The translations under genes were made by a program, and so were the position numbers. Below are positions 18,595 to 27,057 of a stretch of 64,000 bases of DNA, piece after piece. The notes beneath the pieces were generated by a model. That model was not told the origin of the DNA, did not search any database, and saw nothing but the letters and a program-made list of their open reading frames with translations. Origin of the DNA: Desulfovermiculus halophilus DSM 18834 (lineage in GTDB: Bacteria > Desulfobacterota > Desulfovibrionia > Desulfovibrionales > Desulfothermaceae). The stretch covers positions 1 through 64,000 of the forward strand of contig NZ_JIAK01000017.1 of assembly GCF_000620765.1 (NCBI RefSeq). The letters are read 5' to 3'. Position 1 is the stretch's first letter, and each line of letters begins with the position of its first letter.

Positions 18595-19145
18595 TGTTGA
18601 GGAACACTCCCCTGAAACAGATTTTCACTGACTATGGTTTCGATCAAGTCATTTAGGCGCTTACGCCCCGAATCCACATCCATTCCGGCCCAGCGATGCA
18701 TGAGCTGGAGCTGGATCCCGAACGCCAGGATCCGCTCCAGGCCCAGGGGCCGATCCGCAGGAATCAAGCCTTGGGCCAGCTTCCACCGGCCCTGGTCCAG
18801 CGTCCATTCCATCTGCAGCGGAGTGTCCCGGTTGAAGGCTTCATGCACCAGGCGGCTGGCCTCCAGGCTGAAGCCGGAATGCAGGCGGGGCAGAGGGGGG
18901 TGGACTTGCCATTTTTGTGCTCTCTGGGCAGCCATCTCGTTCTCCATCTGGATGTTGAGTGCTGTCCAGGCCCGGCCAAAATACGTATGGCTTTCGGAGA
19001 GACGGTTGTGCAAAAGGCGATCAAGTTCTTGGAGCTCCTCCCTGTTTAAGATGCCGGAGCACTGAACATAAAATCCGTTCAGGGACAGTGGCGGAGTATC
19101 TCCCAAAGTGCAAACAGGTAAAGTTGCGGCCAGATAGACATGCAT
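18591..19145 (-). CDS. DUF2764 protein of the V-type ATPase operon
   Basis: A 184-residue protein lying between ntpE and ntpA, with TGATG and ATGA overlaps at both ends. It appears to match DUF2764, a family found in Chlamydia, spirochaete and Bacteroidetes V-ATPase operons at just this position; that assignment is from memory of the family and gene order. It starts MHVYLAATLP and is mostly helical, with a DRLLHNRLSESHTYFGRAW segment. A role as a short substitute for subunit C, the collar linking stator and rotor, has been supposed for the family, but function is not established. No C gene is present here. Confidence 0.75.
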   Translation of the reverse strand: MHVYLAATLPVCTLGDTPPLSLNGFYVQCSGILNREELQELDRLLHNRLSESHTYFGRAWTALNIQMENEMAAQRAQKWQVHPPLPRLHSGFSLEASRLVHEAFNRDTPLQMEWTLDQGRWKLAQGLIPADRPLGLERILAFGIQLQLMHRWAGMDVDSGRKRLNDLIETIVSENLFQGSVPQQ

Positions 19146-19813
19146 CACTTCTGCTTCCGTCTGGATAAAAGGGTGGAGCAATAGGCTTCTAAACTGGGGT
19201 CTTCACTGGCCACTCGTTTGACGATTTCTCCCAGATGGGGCCGCAGAAGTTCATTTAAGGCCTCAGCCACTGCTTCGGCCGTAAAGTCCAGATAGACATG
19301 ATCCTCCTGAAAGGATACCTTAAATCCCTTTTGAATGTCCTCATCCACTTTGAGCTGCTCGCCTTTGATCATTTTTTGCCGGTACATGGAAGCAAAGTAT
19401 TCTATCAGGGCTTGATGATCCTCCGGGCTGATCAGGTATTCCAGGCGGGTTTCTCCGGATTGGGCGGCACATACTTGGGCAATGCTGACCAGCATGTTCT
19501 GGATGGTGGTCACGTCCATTGATTGCTGAACAGATTCAGCCACCAGCTCGGAAAGGATGTTTTCTATGCCTTGGCTGACCAGGATGAGCACATCCCGGGC
19601 AGCCTGTTCCAGAGTGGCCTGGCTGCGCTCGGTATACATTTCAGCTTCCTGTTTGGCCTGGTCCAGAATTTGCTGCTTGCGCTGTTCAGCGTTCTGGACA
19701 ATGGAAGCCGCTTTGTCCTTGGCCTTGGAGACAATTTCATCCGCCTCCTGCTGCCCGCGCTGGACCGCTTCATTGTAGATGCGATCGATAAGGGGCTGAA
19801 GCTCTGTGCTCAT
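19145..19813 (-). CDS. ntpE: V-type ATPase subunit E (peripheral stalk)
   Basis: A 222-residue stator stalk subunit and the first gene of the operon. The N-terminal ~100 residues form one long charged helix rich in Gln, Lys and Glu (DEIVSKAKDKAASIVQNAEQ), and the C-terminal part is a globular alpha/beta head. The start at 19813 has GAGAGGAG five bases upstream; an open extension to 19915 is not supported. Upstream on the minus strand, TTGCAA and TATGCT 16 bases apart could be the operon promoter. Subunits C, F and G are absent, giving the seven-gene E-DUF2764-A-B-D-I-K layout. Confidence 0.88.
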   Translation of the reverse strand: MSTELQPLIDRIYNEAVQRGQQEADEIVSKAKDKAASIVQNAEQRKQQILDQAKQEAEMYTERSQATLEQAARDVLILVSQGIENILSELVAESVQQSMDVTTIQNMLVSIAQVCAAQSGETRLEYLISPEDHQALIEYFASMYRQKMIKGEQLKVDEDIQKGFKVSFQEDHVYLDFTAEAVAEALNELLRPHLGEIVKRVASEDPSLEAYCSTLLSRRKQK

Positions 19814-19940
19814 AACCACTCCTCTCATGCATATGATGTATGTTGCAAGATAGCTAAAATGAGCATATTTGTCCAGGTAGAGGTTGCAAGTTTGAGGGAC
19901 ATATGCTTCTATCATTGCGGTTCTAACAGTGTGCCGGATT

Positions 19941-21563
19941 ATGAGTGACGAAGAGATCAGCAGGACAATACAGGAGGAAGTGGCACCGGAGCAGGAGGGG
20001 ATGCGCCTGGATGCCTACTGGGTGTGGCGCCTGGGGAAGCAGGGGTGGAGCAGAAACCAGATCCGGAAGCTGATCACCCAGTCCCGGGCAACGCTCAACT
20101 CTCGCCCATGCCTCAAGCCGGCGACCTCGGTGCGCAGCGGTGACCATGTGGGGCTGGATCTTCCGCAGATGGAGCCTCAAATCCGGGCTGAGGCCCAGCC
20201 GGTGCAGATCGTCTGGCAGGACCGGGATCTGGCCGTCATCAACAAGCCGCCGGGCCTGAGTGTGCATCCGGCCCCTTCGGAGCAGAGCAGCACCCTGGTC
20301 CACCGGTTGGTGCATATGTTTCCCCAGCTGGGGGAGATGAACGACCTCCGGCCGGGGATCGTGCACCGGCTGGACAAGGATACATCCGGCCTGCTCCTGG
20401 TAGCCTTGAATGAAGATATCCGGTCAGCCTTAAGCCGGTCCCTGGCCGCCCGGGAAGTGGAAAAAGAGTATTTAGCCCTGGTATACGGATGTCCAAAGCA
20501 GGCCGAGTCCTGGATCGATCTTCCCCTGGGCCGGGATGAGCAGCACAAGACGCGGATGGCGGTCCAGGATGGCCAGGGTCGGCCCGCCCAGACCTGGTAC
20601 AGGGTTTTGCGTGTCTTTGCGCATGTTCCCTGCTCCTTGTTGCAGGTCCGGATCGTCACCGGACGCACGCACCAGATCCGGGTCCACCTGGCCCACCTGG
20701 GTCATGCAGTTCTCGGGGACCGGACCTATGGACCGCAGCAGACAGCTTCCCTGGAGCGTAGTCATCCGGATCTGGCCAAAGCGGTTACCAGGCAGATGCT
20801 CCATGCCTGGCGTCTGGGCTTTCGGCACCCGCGAAGCGATGAGTGGCAGAGTATCCGCCAAGGCGTGCCCAGGGATTTTCTGCGCGTTCTGCTCCGGGCC
20901 CATCGCCGCCCCCAGCGGGTTGGCATAACCGGGAGTGCCGGGTGCGGCAAATCGTCTCTTTCCTCTCTGTTGGCCAAGGATAGAGTCCCGGTCTGGAGCG
21001 CAGATCAAGTGGTCGCTGAACTCTATGCCCCGGGTGCGGATGGCTGGGAAATGCTCAGACGCAGCTTTGGACAGCGCTTTGTCCCGGACGAATCGGGGCC
21101 AGTGGACAAGAAGGCCTTGTTGGAGGCCATGCAGTCGTCGCCAGAGGTGCGGGCGGCTGTCCAGGATCTTATCCATCCCCTGGTCGAACACAGCTGGCTG
21201 GAGTTTTGTGCCTGTCACGATACGGCCCGGGTTGTGCTGGCGGAGGTCCCGTTGCTGTTTGAGGGAAAGTGGAAAGACAGAGGCCTGGTTGATGTGACGG
21301 TCAACGTTCACACTCCGGCAGGGATCAGGCATCGGCGTCTGGCGGACAACCGGGGATGGAGCCCGGAGATCATCGCCCAAATGCAGGCCTGGCAGATGGC
21401 TGATCAGGACAAGGCCCGGATGGCGGACCTGAACGTGTCCAACGCAGGGTCCTGGGCTGAGCTGGAGCGGGCCGCTGCGGATCTGCGCCGATTGCTGCTC
21501 GATCTGCGGCGGGAAGCGGTTCATGTGTTTTGCAACCGGCTGAAGACCTGTGGAGTGCTGTAG
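19941..21563 (+). CDS. coaE: Fusion: RluA-type pseudouridine synthase and dephospho-CoA kinase
   Basis: A 540-residue two-domain protein. Residues ~1-310 are an RluA/RluD-like pseudouridine synthase: an S4-like N-terminus, the KPPGLSVHP strand, GIVHRLDKDTSG with the catalytic Asp (about 144), and the RTHQIRVHL motif. From about 325 comes dephospho-CoA kinase: P-loop GSAGCGKSS (about 331-339), then SADQVVAELY and EVPLLFEGKW. CoaE phosphorylates dephospho-CoA to CoA. The two reactions have no known metabolic link. The start at 19941 gives the natural N-terminus; a GTG at 19929 is in frame and neither has a strong ribosome site. The next gene starts at the base after the stop. Confidence 0.92.
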   Translation: MSDEEISRTIQEEVAPEQEGMRLDAYWVWRLGKQGWSRNQIRKLITQSRATLNSRPCLKPATSVRSGDHVGLDLPQMEPQIRAEAQPVQIVWQDRDLAVINKPPGLSVHPAPSEQSSTLVHRLVHMFPQLGEMNDLRPGIVHRLDKDTSGLLLVALNEDIRSALSRSLAAREVEKEYLALVYGCPKQAESWIDLPLGRDEQHKTRMAVQDGQGRPAQTWYRVLRVFAHVPCSLLQVRIVTGRTHQIRVHLAHLGHAVLGDRTYGPQQTASLERSHPDLAKAVTRQMLHAWRLGFRHPRSDEWQSIRQGVPRDFLRVLLRAHRRPQRVGITGSAGCGKSSLSSLLAKDRVPVWSADQVVAELYAPGADGWEMLRRSFGQRFVPDESGPVDKKALLEAMQSSPEVRAAVQDLIHPLVEHSWLEFCACHDTARVVLAEVPLLFEGKWKDRGLVDVTVNVHTPAGIRHRRLADNRGWSPEIIAQMQAWQMADQDKARMADLNVSNAGSWAELERAAADLRRLLLDLRREAVHVFCNRLKTCGVL

Positions 21564-22298
21564 ATGTTTCCTCTGCGCGATGACATTCCCCGCCGCTACT
21601 CCCCCTATGCAACCCGGGTCATAGTTGGAGTCAACGCCCTGTTCTTCCTTTATGAGCTGGGGCTGAACGACCAGAGTCTGAACCGACTGTTCTATTTTTT
21701 GGGAGTGGTTCCGGCCAGGTACTTCCATCCGGACTGGGCGCAGTGGATGGGCTTTCCGGAAGCCGGACTGCTTCCCTTGTTCACCCACATGTTTCTGCAC
21801 AGCGGGCTGCTCCACTTTGTCGCCAACATGTGGATTTTGTGGGTCTTTGCGGACAATGTCGAAGATGTCATGGGCCCGGTGCGCTTTGTTGTCTTTTACC
21901 TGCTCTGCGGGCTGATCGCCATGGGCGGCCATGTGCTCTTTAATACTGATTCCACGGTGCCGGTGGTCGGGGCCTCAGGGGCCATAGCCGGGGTCATGGG
22001 CGCATATCTGCTCCTCTATCCCCATGCCCAGGTCCTGACCCTGATCCCCATCCTGATCTTTCCCTTTTTCATCACCCTCCCGGCCATTACCTTTCTGGGG
22101 CTGTGGTTTCTGCTACAGGTCTTTTCCGGCCTGTTCAGCCTGGCCGGACCCCAAAGCGGGGGCGGGGTGGCCTGGTGGGCCCATGCGGCCGGATTCCTGG
22201 CCGGGATGATATTTATCCCCCTGTTCAGGGATGACAAACGATGCTCCTGGTGTTATACAGATAGGGACCAAAACTCAGATACGTTTCGTTTCTTCTGA
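21564..22298 (+). CDS. Rhomboid family intramembrane serine protease
   Basis: A 244-residue membrane protein with six predicted helices. The catalytic Ser is in VVGASGAIAG (about 138) and the partner His in WWAHAAGFLAG (about 205); the HMFLHSGLLHFVANMW loop-helix segment is typical of rhomboids. It cleaves membrane-anchored substrates, which are unknown here. The C-terminal tail after the last helix contains CSWCYTDRD, a possible small Cys pair. It starts directly after the CoaE fusion with no gap, so it is translationally coupled. Confidence 0.92.
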   Translation: MFPLRDDIPRRYSPYATRVIVGVNALFFLYELGLNDQSLNRLFYFLGVVPARYFHPDWAQWMGFPEAGLLPLFTHMFLHSGLLHFVANMWILWVFADNVEDVMGPVRFVVFYLLCGLIAMGGHVLFNTDSTVPVVGASGAIAGVMGAYLLLYPHAQVLTLIPILIFPFFITLPAITFLGLWFLLQVFSGLFSLAGPQSGGGVAWWAHAAGFLAGMIFIPLFRDDKRCSWCYTDRDQNSDTFRFF

Positions 22299-22355
22299 AG
22301 GCATACACTGTGGCCCAGAGAACCGGAAAACCATTGAGCCGAAAAGGTGTACGGC

Positions 22356-23114
22356 ATGCTGCAAATTGAAGATCTGCATGTGAATATAGGTCCGAACAAG
22401 GTCCTGCGCGGGGTCAATCTGGAGATTGGGCGCAATGAGACCTTCATCCTCTTTGGCCCCAACGGATCGGGCAAGACCACCCTGCTCATGACCCTGATGG
22501 GATTCGGCGGGTATGAGATCACCCAGGGCAAGATCGTCTTCCGCGGGGAAGATATTACACACATGCCGGTGTACGAGCGGGCCAAGCTGGGGATCGGGAT
22601 GTCCTTCCAGCGCCCTCCGACCATTCACGGCCTGAAGACCAGGCATCTGGTCCAGCTCTGCGCCGGGGATGAGGACGTGGATGTGGAGGCCATGGCCAGA
22701 GAGGTGGATCTGGAGAAGTTTCTGGACCGGGACATCAACTCCGGGTTTTCCGGGGGGGAGATCAAGCGTTCAGAGCTTTTGCAGCTCATGGCCCAGAAGC
22801 CCAAGCTCCTGCTGTTCGACGAGCCGGAATCCGGAGTGGACCTGGAGAATATGAAGCTGATCGGCAAGATGGTCCGTCATCTCCTGCAGCAGGATCTGCA
22901 GCCCAGGGACGACATGAGCATGAAGGAACAAAAGGCCAAGCGGGATTCGTCCGGGCTGATCATAACCCACACCGGCTATATCCTGGATTATATCAATGCC
23001 GATAGGGGCATGGTCATGTACAACGGGGCTTTGTGCTGTTCGGCCCGGCCCAGGGATATCTTGGACCATATCAGCGAATACGGCTATGAGGAGTGTGTGC
23101 GATGTCTGAGGTAA
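22356..23114 (+). CDS. sufC: SufC-like Fe-S assembly ATPase (SmsC type)
   Basis: An ABC-type ATPase of 252 residues without membrane partners. Walker A is GPNGSGKT (about 33-40), the Q-loop MSFQRPP, the signature FSGGEIKR (about 130), Walker B LLLFDEPE (about 152) and the switch His in LIITHTGY. It powers SufB remodelling during Fe-S cluster assembly. A charged insert near 187-205 (QQDLQPRDDMSMKEQKAKR) is unlike E. coli SufC. AAGGTG lies 6 bases before the ATG at 22356; a GTG at 22347 is in frame. It overlaps the next gene by 13 bases, and no sufD, sufS or sufE follows. Confidence 0.88.
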   Translation: MLQIEDLHVNIGPNKVLRGVNLEIGRNETFILFGPNGSGKTTLLMTLMGFGGYEITQGKIVFRGEDITHMPVYERAKLGIGMSFQRPPTIHGLKTRHLVQLCAGDEDVDVEAMAREVDLEKFLDRDINSGFSGGEIKRSELLQLMAQKPKLLLFDEPESGVDLENMKLIGKMVRHLLQQDLQPRDDMSMKEQKAKRDSSGLIITHTGYILDYINADRGMVMYNGALCCSARPRDILDHISEYGYEECVRCLR

Positions 23115-24307
23115 AGAGCAGACCCGAAAAGAAGCCAATGACCCGGAACGACGAGGACATCGACATCTCCAGCTACCAGTACGAGGGAGCTGAGTCCGGG
23201 GTGATGGAGGATCTGACCCAGCTGGACGAGCAGGAACGGCAGCAGCTGCTCATGGCTGGAGTGGATGTCTCGGGCAAGGACCGCAGCGGGACATTTTTGC
23301 AGATGGACCATTCCAACGTGCATTGCAGCAGCTGCATCCCAGGGGTAGAGGTCCTGGACATCCATCAGGCCCTGAGCAAGTACGATGGGCTCAAGGAGTA
23401 CTACTGGAAGGCCGTGGATCCGGATAAGGACAAATATACCCGGGCAGTGGCGGACAAGACCCATGGGGGGTACTTCATCCGGACCGAAAAAGGGGCCAAG
23501 GTGACCAACCCTATTCAGTCCTGCCTGTTCATCAAAGGGGAGAAGGTCGGCCAGAATGTGCACAACATCATAGTGGTCGAAGAAGACTCCGAGCTGCACA
23601 TCATCACCGGATGTGCGGTCTCCCATCAGGTGGAATCGGCTCTGCACATGGGCATCTCGGAGATCTACATCAAGCGGGGCGGAAAGCTCTCCTTCACCAT
23701 GGTCCACAACTGGGGGGAGGAGGTCCATGTCCGGCCCAGGACCGTGGGCATCGTCGAACAGGACGGGGTGTTCTTGAACAACTACATCCTGCTCAAGCCG
23801 GTGCGCTCGGCCCAGCTCTATCCCACCCTGTATTTAAACGGGAAAGGCGCTGTGGCCACCTCCAACTCGGTTATCGCCGCCCCTCCAGGCTCATATATCA
23901 ACAGCGGGAGCAGGGTGGTCCTCAACGCCCCGGAGACCAGGGCCGAGATCATCGCCCGAACCATCACCACCGGCGGAACGATCATCAATCCCGGGCATCT
24001 GGTGGGCAATGCAGTCCCGGCCAAGGGACATCTGGAATGCAAGGGGCTGATCCTCAAAGACGGCATCATTCACGCCATCCCTGAGCTTGAGGCCTCGGTC
24101 GCCGGGGTCGAGCTGTCCCATGAAGCGGCGGTGGGCAAGGTGGCCCAGGAAGAGATTGAATACCTCATGGCCCGGGGCCTGGACGAGGATGAGGCCACAT
24201 CGACCATTGTCCGCGGCTTCCTGAACGTGGACATCATGGGCCTGCCCCAGGAGCTCCAGGATGCAATCGACCAGACCATTCAGGAGGCCGGGGACGAGAT
24301 GTTCTAA
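23102..24307 (+). CDS. sufB: SufB-like Fe-S scaffold (SmsB type)
   Basis: A 401-residue scaffold protein forming a complex with the preceding ATPase. The central beta-helix core is recognisable (GEEVHVRPRTVGIVEQDGVF, GSRVVLNAPETRAEIIARTI), with a helical C-terminal domain (LMARGLDEDEATSTIVRGF). Cys residues in HSNVHCSSCIPGVE and TGCAVSHQ are candidate cluster or sulfur ligands. The two-gene SufC-SufB layout with no SufD or SufS fits the minimal Sms system found in archaea and strict anaerobes. The start at 23102 has GAGGAG nine bases upstream. Confidence 0.87.
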   Translation: MSEVKSRPEKKPMTRNDEDIDISSYQYEGAESGVMEDLTQLDEQERQQLLMAGVDVSGKDRSGTFLQMDHSNVHCSSCIPGVEVLDIHQALSKYDGLKEYYWKAVDPDKDKYTRAVADKTHGGYFIRTEKGAKVTNPIQSCLFIKGEKVGQNVHNIIVVEEDSELHIITGCAVSHQVESALHMGISEIYIKRGGKLSFTMVHNWGEEVHVRPRTVGIVEQDGVFLNNYILLKPVRSAQLYPTLYLNGKGAVATSNSVIAAPPGSYINSGSRVVLNAPETRAEIIARTITTGGTIINPGHLVGNAVPAKGHLECKGLILKDGIIHAIPELEASVAGVELSHEAAVGKVAQEEIEYLMARGLDEDEATSTIVRGFLNVDIMGLPQELQDAIDQTIQEAGDEMF

Positions 24308-24323
24308 ACATCCGGTGGCAGAA

Positions 24324-24371
24324 CCCAGCATACAAAAAATCCCGCGACCGCGGGATTTTTTGTATGCTGGG
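24324..24371. terminator. Bidirectional terminator between sufB and the YkgJ-type gene
   Basis: A 22-base perfect inverted repeat CCCAGCATACAAAAAATCCCGC around a GACC loop. With A6 on one side and T6 on the other it can terminate both convergent genes. Confidence 0.92.
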
Positions 24372-24411
24372 AAAGCAGGCGCCCTTCAGGGATCTGGCTC
24401 TGTGGCCCTGC

Positions 24412-24873
24412 TCAGCCTTGGTGTCTCTCCAGGATATGTCCGGTGACCAGGGCCGACGGGCTGCCCGGCCCCGGGGGATGGATGAGTCCCTGTTCCCGGA
24501 TGTAGCGGATACCCTGGCGGACAAACTCCAGATGCGGGACATCAGGGTTGATGCCCGGACAGTACTCCTGGGCCATCCTCCAGCTGGCCTCGTCCTCCAG
24601 GTTGCCCCGGAAGAAGGGCCAGGCCCGGCACACGTCGGGTTTGTGCCGGTGCACGGTGCATCCGTGATCTGGGCGGAAAAAGACACAGGTCCCGTCGTCC
24701 TGAGAGGTCAACACAGGCTTGCTGTTCTCATATCCGGCATAGAGGTCCAGCAGGACCTGCGGGGCGAGATCCAACCCAAAGGCCAGGCGGCGGATGTCCT
24801 TGTCGGTCAGCACGATTCCTCCCTGACCCTGGCAACACTGACCGCACATGTGGCAGAGAAAGGCGTGGGGCAT
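24412..24873 (-). CDS. YkgJ-family cysteine-cluster protein
   Basis: A 153-residue protein with the YkgJ/CxxCxxxCC cluster: CHMCGQCC near the N-terminus, then CVFFRPDHGCTVHRHKPDVCRAWPF. These Cys probably bind zinc or an Fe-S cluster. The family is widespread but has no established activity. It is convergent with sufB and separated from it by a shared terminator. The start at 24873 is the first Met before the conserved Cys block, with AAGGAT upstream on its strand. Confidence 0.85.
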   Translation of the reverse strand: MPHAFLCHMCGQCCQGQGGIVLTDKDIRRLAFGLDLAPQVLLDLYAGYENSKPVLTSQDDGTCVFFRPDHGCTVHRHKPDVCRAWPFFRGNLEDEASWRMAQEYCPGINPDVPHLEFVRQGIRYIREQGLIHPPGPGSPSALVTGHILERHQG

Positions 24874-24952
24874 AAGCGTTTATCCTTGTGTCTGAAGTGG
24901 GCCGAGTCTAGTCCAGTTCAGGCTATGAAGCAAACGACGATCTGGAGGGGAT

Positions 24953-26176
24953 ATGGAAGCCTTAGACAGCATCCCGCAGTCTGAATTGAAGTACCGGTGG
25001 GCCAGGGTCAGGCAGTATCTGGAGCGGGACCTGCCCCAGGCCCAGGGGGTCATGGTCATGTCCCGGGCTTTGATCTACTGGCTGAGCGGACACTGGGGAA
25101 ACGGCCTGTTCTGGCTGCCCCGGGAGGGCGAGCCGGTGCTCATGCTGCGCAAGGGGCTGGACAGGGCCAAGCTGGAGTCCCCGGTGCAGACTATTCGTTC
25201 TTTCCGTTCCCCGTCCCAGATACCGGGGATTCTTGCCGACCAGGGCCAGACTGTGCCTTCTGTTTCAGGAGCGGATATGGGCGGGATCTCCTGGACTATG
25301 GGGCAACTGCTGGCCCGGAAGCTGCCGGATGTTTCCTTTGTTGACGCGGAGCTGGTCTTGAGCAAGGCCAGGGCTGTGAAATCGGATTGGGAGCTCTCGG
25401 TCATCAGATTGGCCGGAGAGCGCCACAACCGGGTTCTGGTCCAGAACATAGTTCAGCACATTCATCCGGAGATGAATGAGCAAGATATCGCCCGGTGTTT
25501 GCTCCAGGAGATGTTCGCCGTCGGTCATCAGGGCCAGGTCCGCATGCACGGGCTGGGAGAGGAGCTGTATTGTGGGGTGGTTTCGGCCGGAGACTCCGGC
25601 AACTACCCAACGGTGAGCAGCGGGCCGGTGGGCTACCGGGGGATGCATCCGGCCGTGCCCCAGATGGGATACTCCGGACAGATCTGGAGTGCTGGCCGGC
25701 CTTTGATCCTGGACACTGTCTTTCAACTGGAAGGGTACCATACGGACAAGACCCAGGTATATTTTGCGGGCCAGCAGTCCCAGCTGCCCTCCAAGCTCAA
25801 GGATGCGCACAGCATGTGCCAGGAAGTGTATGCCTGGCTGCTGGAGAACCTGCGTCCAGGGGCCATACCATCCGAGCTCTATGCCCATTGCCTGGACATG
25901 GTGGCCCAAAAAGGCTGGGGTGAAGGGTTTATGGGCCTGGGGGAGAACAAGGTCCCGTTTGTCGGGCACGGGGTAGGGATATTTGTGGACGACTGGCCGG
26001 TTGTGGCCTCCAAGTTTGATGCCCCGCTGGAAGAAAACATGGTTTTGGCCCTGGAGCCCAAGATCGGGATTCCCAGACTGGGCATGACCGGAGTGGAGAA
26101 CACCTGCCGGGTGACCCCGCAGGGCGGGGTGAGCCTGACGGGTGATGCGGACGACATCCTCTGTGTGCAAGAATAA
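24953..26176 (+). CDS. M24 family metallopeptidase (Xaa-Pro aminopeptidase-like)
   Basis: A 407-residue two-domain protein: an N-terminal creatinase/prolidase-like domain (about 1-150) and a C-terminal pita-bread fold. All five metal ligands are visible: Asp ~252 and Asp ~263 in LDTVFQLEGYHTDKT, His ~338 in GHGVG, Glu ~367 in ALEPK and Glu ~381 in GVENTC. It probably removes N-terminal residues ahead of proline or a related dipeptide bond. The substrate is uncertain because creatinase-like members share the fold. GGAGGGG lies just before the ATG. The next gene starts 8 bases after the stop. Confidence 0.88.
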   Translation: MEALDSIPQSELKYRWARVRQYLERDLPQAQGVMVMSRALIYWLSGHWGNGLFWLPREGEPVLMLRKGLDRAKLESPVQTIRSFRSPSQIPGILADQGQTVPSVSGADMGGISWTMGQLLARKLPDVSFVDAELVLSKARAVKSDWELSVIRLAGERHNRVLVQNIVQHIHPEMNEQDIARCLLQEMFAVGHQGQVRMHGLGEELYCGVVSAGDSGNYPTVSSGPVGYRGMHPAVPQMGYSGQIWSAGRPLILDTVFQLEGYHTDKTQVYFAGQQSQLPSKLKDAHSMCQEVYAWLLENLRPGAIPSELYAHCLDMVAQKGWGEGFMGLGENKVPFVGHGVGIFVDDWPVVASKFDAPLEENMVLALEPKIGIPRLGMTGVENTCRVTPQGGVSLTGDADDILCVQE

Positions 26177-26184
26177 GGACGGGT

Positions 26185-27057
26185 ATGCCCATATCGCCAA
26201 TTGATCTCTACCGCGATGTCCTGCCTCAGACCGATTGCGGGGACTGTGGGTTCCCCACCTGCCTGAGCTTTGCAGCCAAAGTGGTTTCAGAGCAGCTTTC
26301 CCTGACCAGGTGTCCGCATCTGTCTCCGGAGACTGTTGCTGACTATGAAGACAGGCTGCAGGAGCAGTATGCCGAGCACAAATGGGTCAAGAGGGATACT
26401 GCCCAGGATGCCCTGCAGTGGGCCAAGGAGCGGTCAGCCCGTATATCCCTGCAGGACCTGCCCGGCCGTCTGGGCGGGGAGCTGGTGGCCGGGGAGGACG
26501 GACCGGCCGTGCGTTTGCCGTACATCGGCGGGGATGTACTGATAACCGAGCAGGGGATGCACAAGGCGGACGGGACGGAGCTTACCCTGTGGGAGCAGGT
26601 CCTGCTCTACAACCACTGGGCCCAGGGTGGAGAACGGGAGCCAAGCGGAAAGTGGCTCGGATTTCAGGAGCTGCCGAATACCGTCTCCAAGATCAAGACC
26701 ATGCAGACCCAGGTCTATGGGCCTTTGGCCCAGTGCTGTGCAGGAAGAGGCGAGGAGCTGAAAAGAGCGGCCCGGGAGCTGGGCGGCGAGGACTGGACCG
26801 CTGAACTTGAATCGGGTGATGCCGCTGTCTTTTTGCCCGCCCTGCCCAGGATTCCGGTTCTGGTCATGTTCTGGGACCGGGACCAGGAAGAGGGCTTTGG
26901 GGCGGAGGTGAAATTTCTCTTTGACCAGACCGTGACCGAGCACCTGGATATAGAGTCCATTCTGTTCTTGAGCGAACAGATTCGGAAACTGCTGTGTGCC
27001 CATATCGGGCGGGAGAACACCAAAGGACACAAGGAAGGTACATGGGAGGCTGGATAG
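26185..27057 (+). CDS. Fe-S domain plus DUF3786 protein
   Basis: A 290-residue protein. Residues 1-45 hold a four-Cys Fe-S motif, C18-x2-C21-x4-C26 and C43, of the CGDCGFPTCLSFA type seen in corrinoid/acetyl-CoA pathway and ArsA-like Fe-S proteins. From about 90 onward it matches DUF3786, a family restricted largely to anaerobes and often linked to corrinoid or one-carbon genes. Function is unknown. A ribosome site AAGGACGGG precedes the ATG. The following cyclase gene starts 16 bases before its stop, so the two are coupled. Confidence 0.8.
   Translation: MPISPIDLYRDVLPQTDCGDCGFPTCLSFAAKVVSEQLSLTRCPHLSPETVADYEDRLQEQYAEHKWVKRDTAQDALQWAKERSARISLQDLPGRLGGELVAGEDGPAVRLPYIGGDVLITEQGMHKADGTELTLWEQVLLYNHWAQGGEREPSGKWLGFQELPNTVSKIKTMQTQVYGPLAQCCAGRGEELKRAARELGGEDWTAELESGDAAVFLPALPRIPVLVMFWDRDQEEGFGAEVKFLFDQTVTEHLDIESILFLSEQIRKLLCAHIGRENTKGHKEGTWEAG

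Noticed and set aside
12721-19813. V-type ATPase genes as a sign of archaeal contamination
   Set aside because: Flanking genes are bacterial and continuous, codon and GC usage look the same, and this subunit set is a bacterial type.
20472-21932. Long minus-strand frame across the RluA-CoaE fusion and rhomboid gene
   Set aside because: It is antisense to two proteins with full catalytic motifs, is Pro/Gln/His-rich and lacks domain features.
24324-24371. 48-base inverted repeat as an attachment site
   Set aside because: A6/T6 tracts and the position between convergent genes fit a bidirectional terminator; no integrase or tRNA is nearby.
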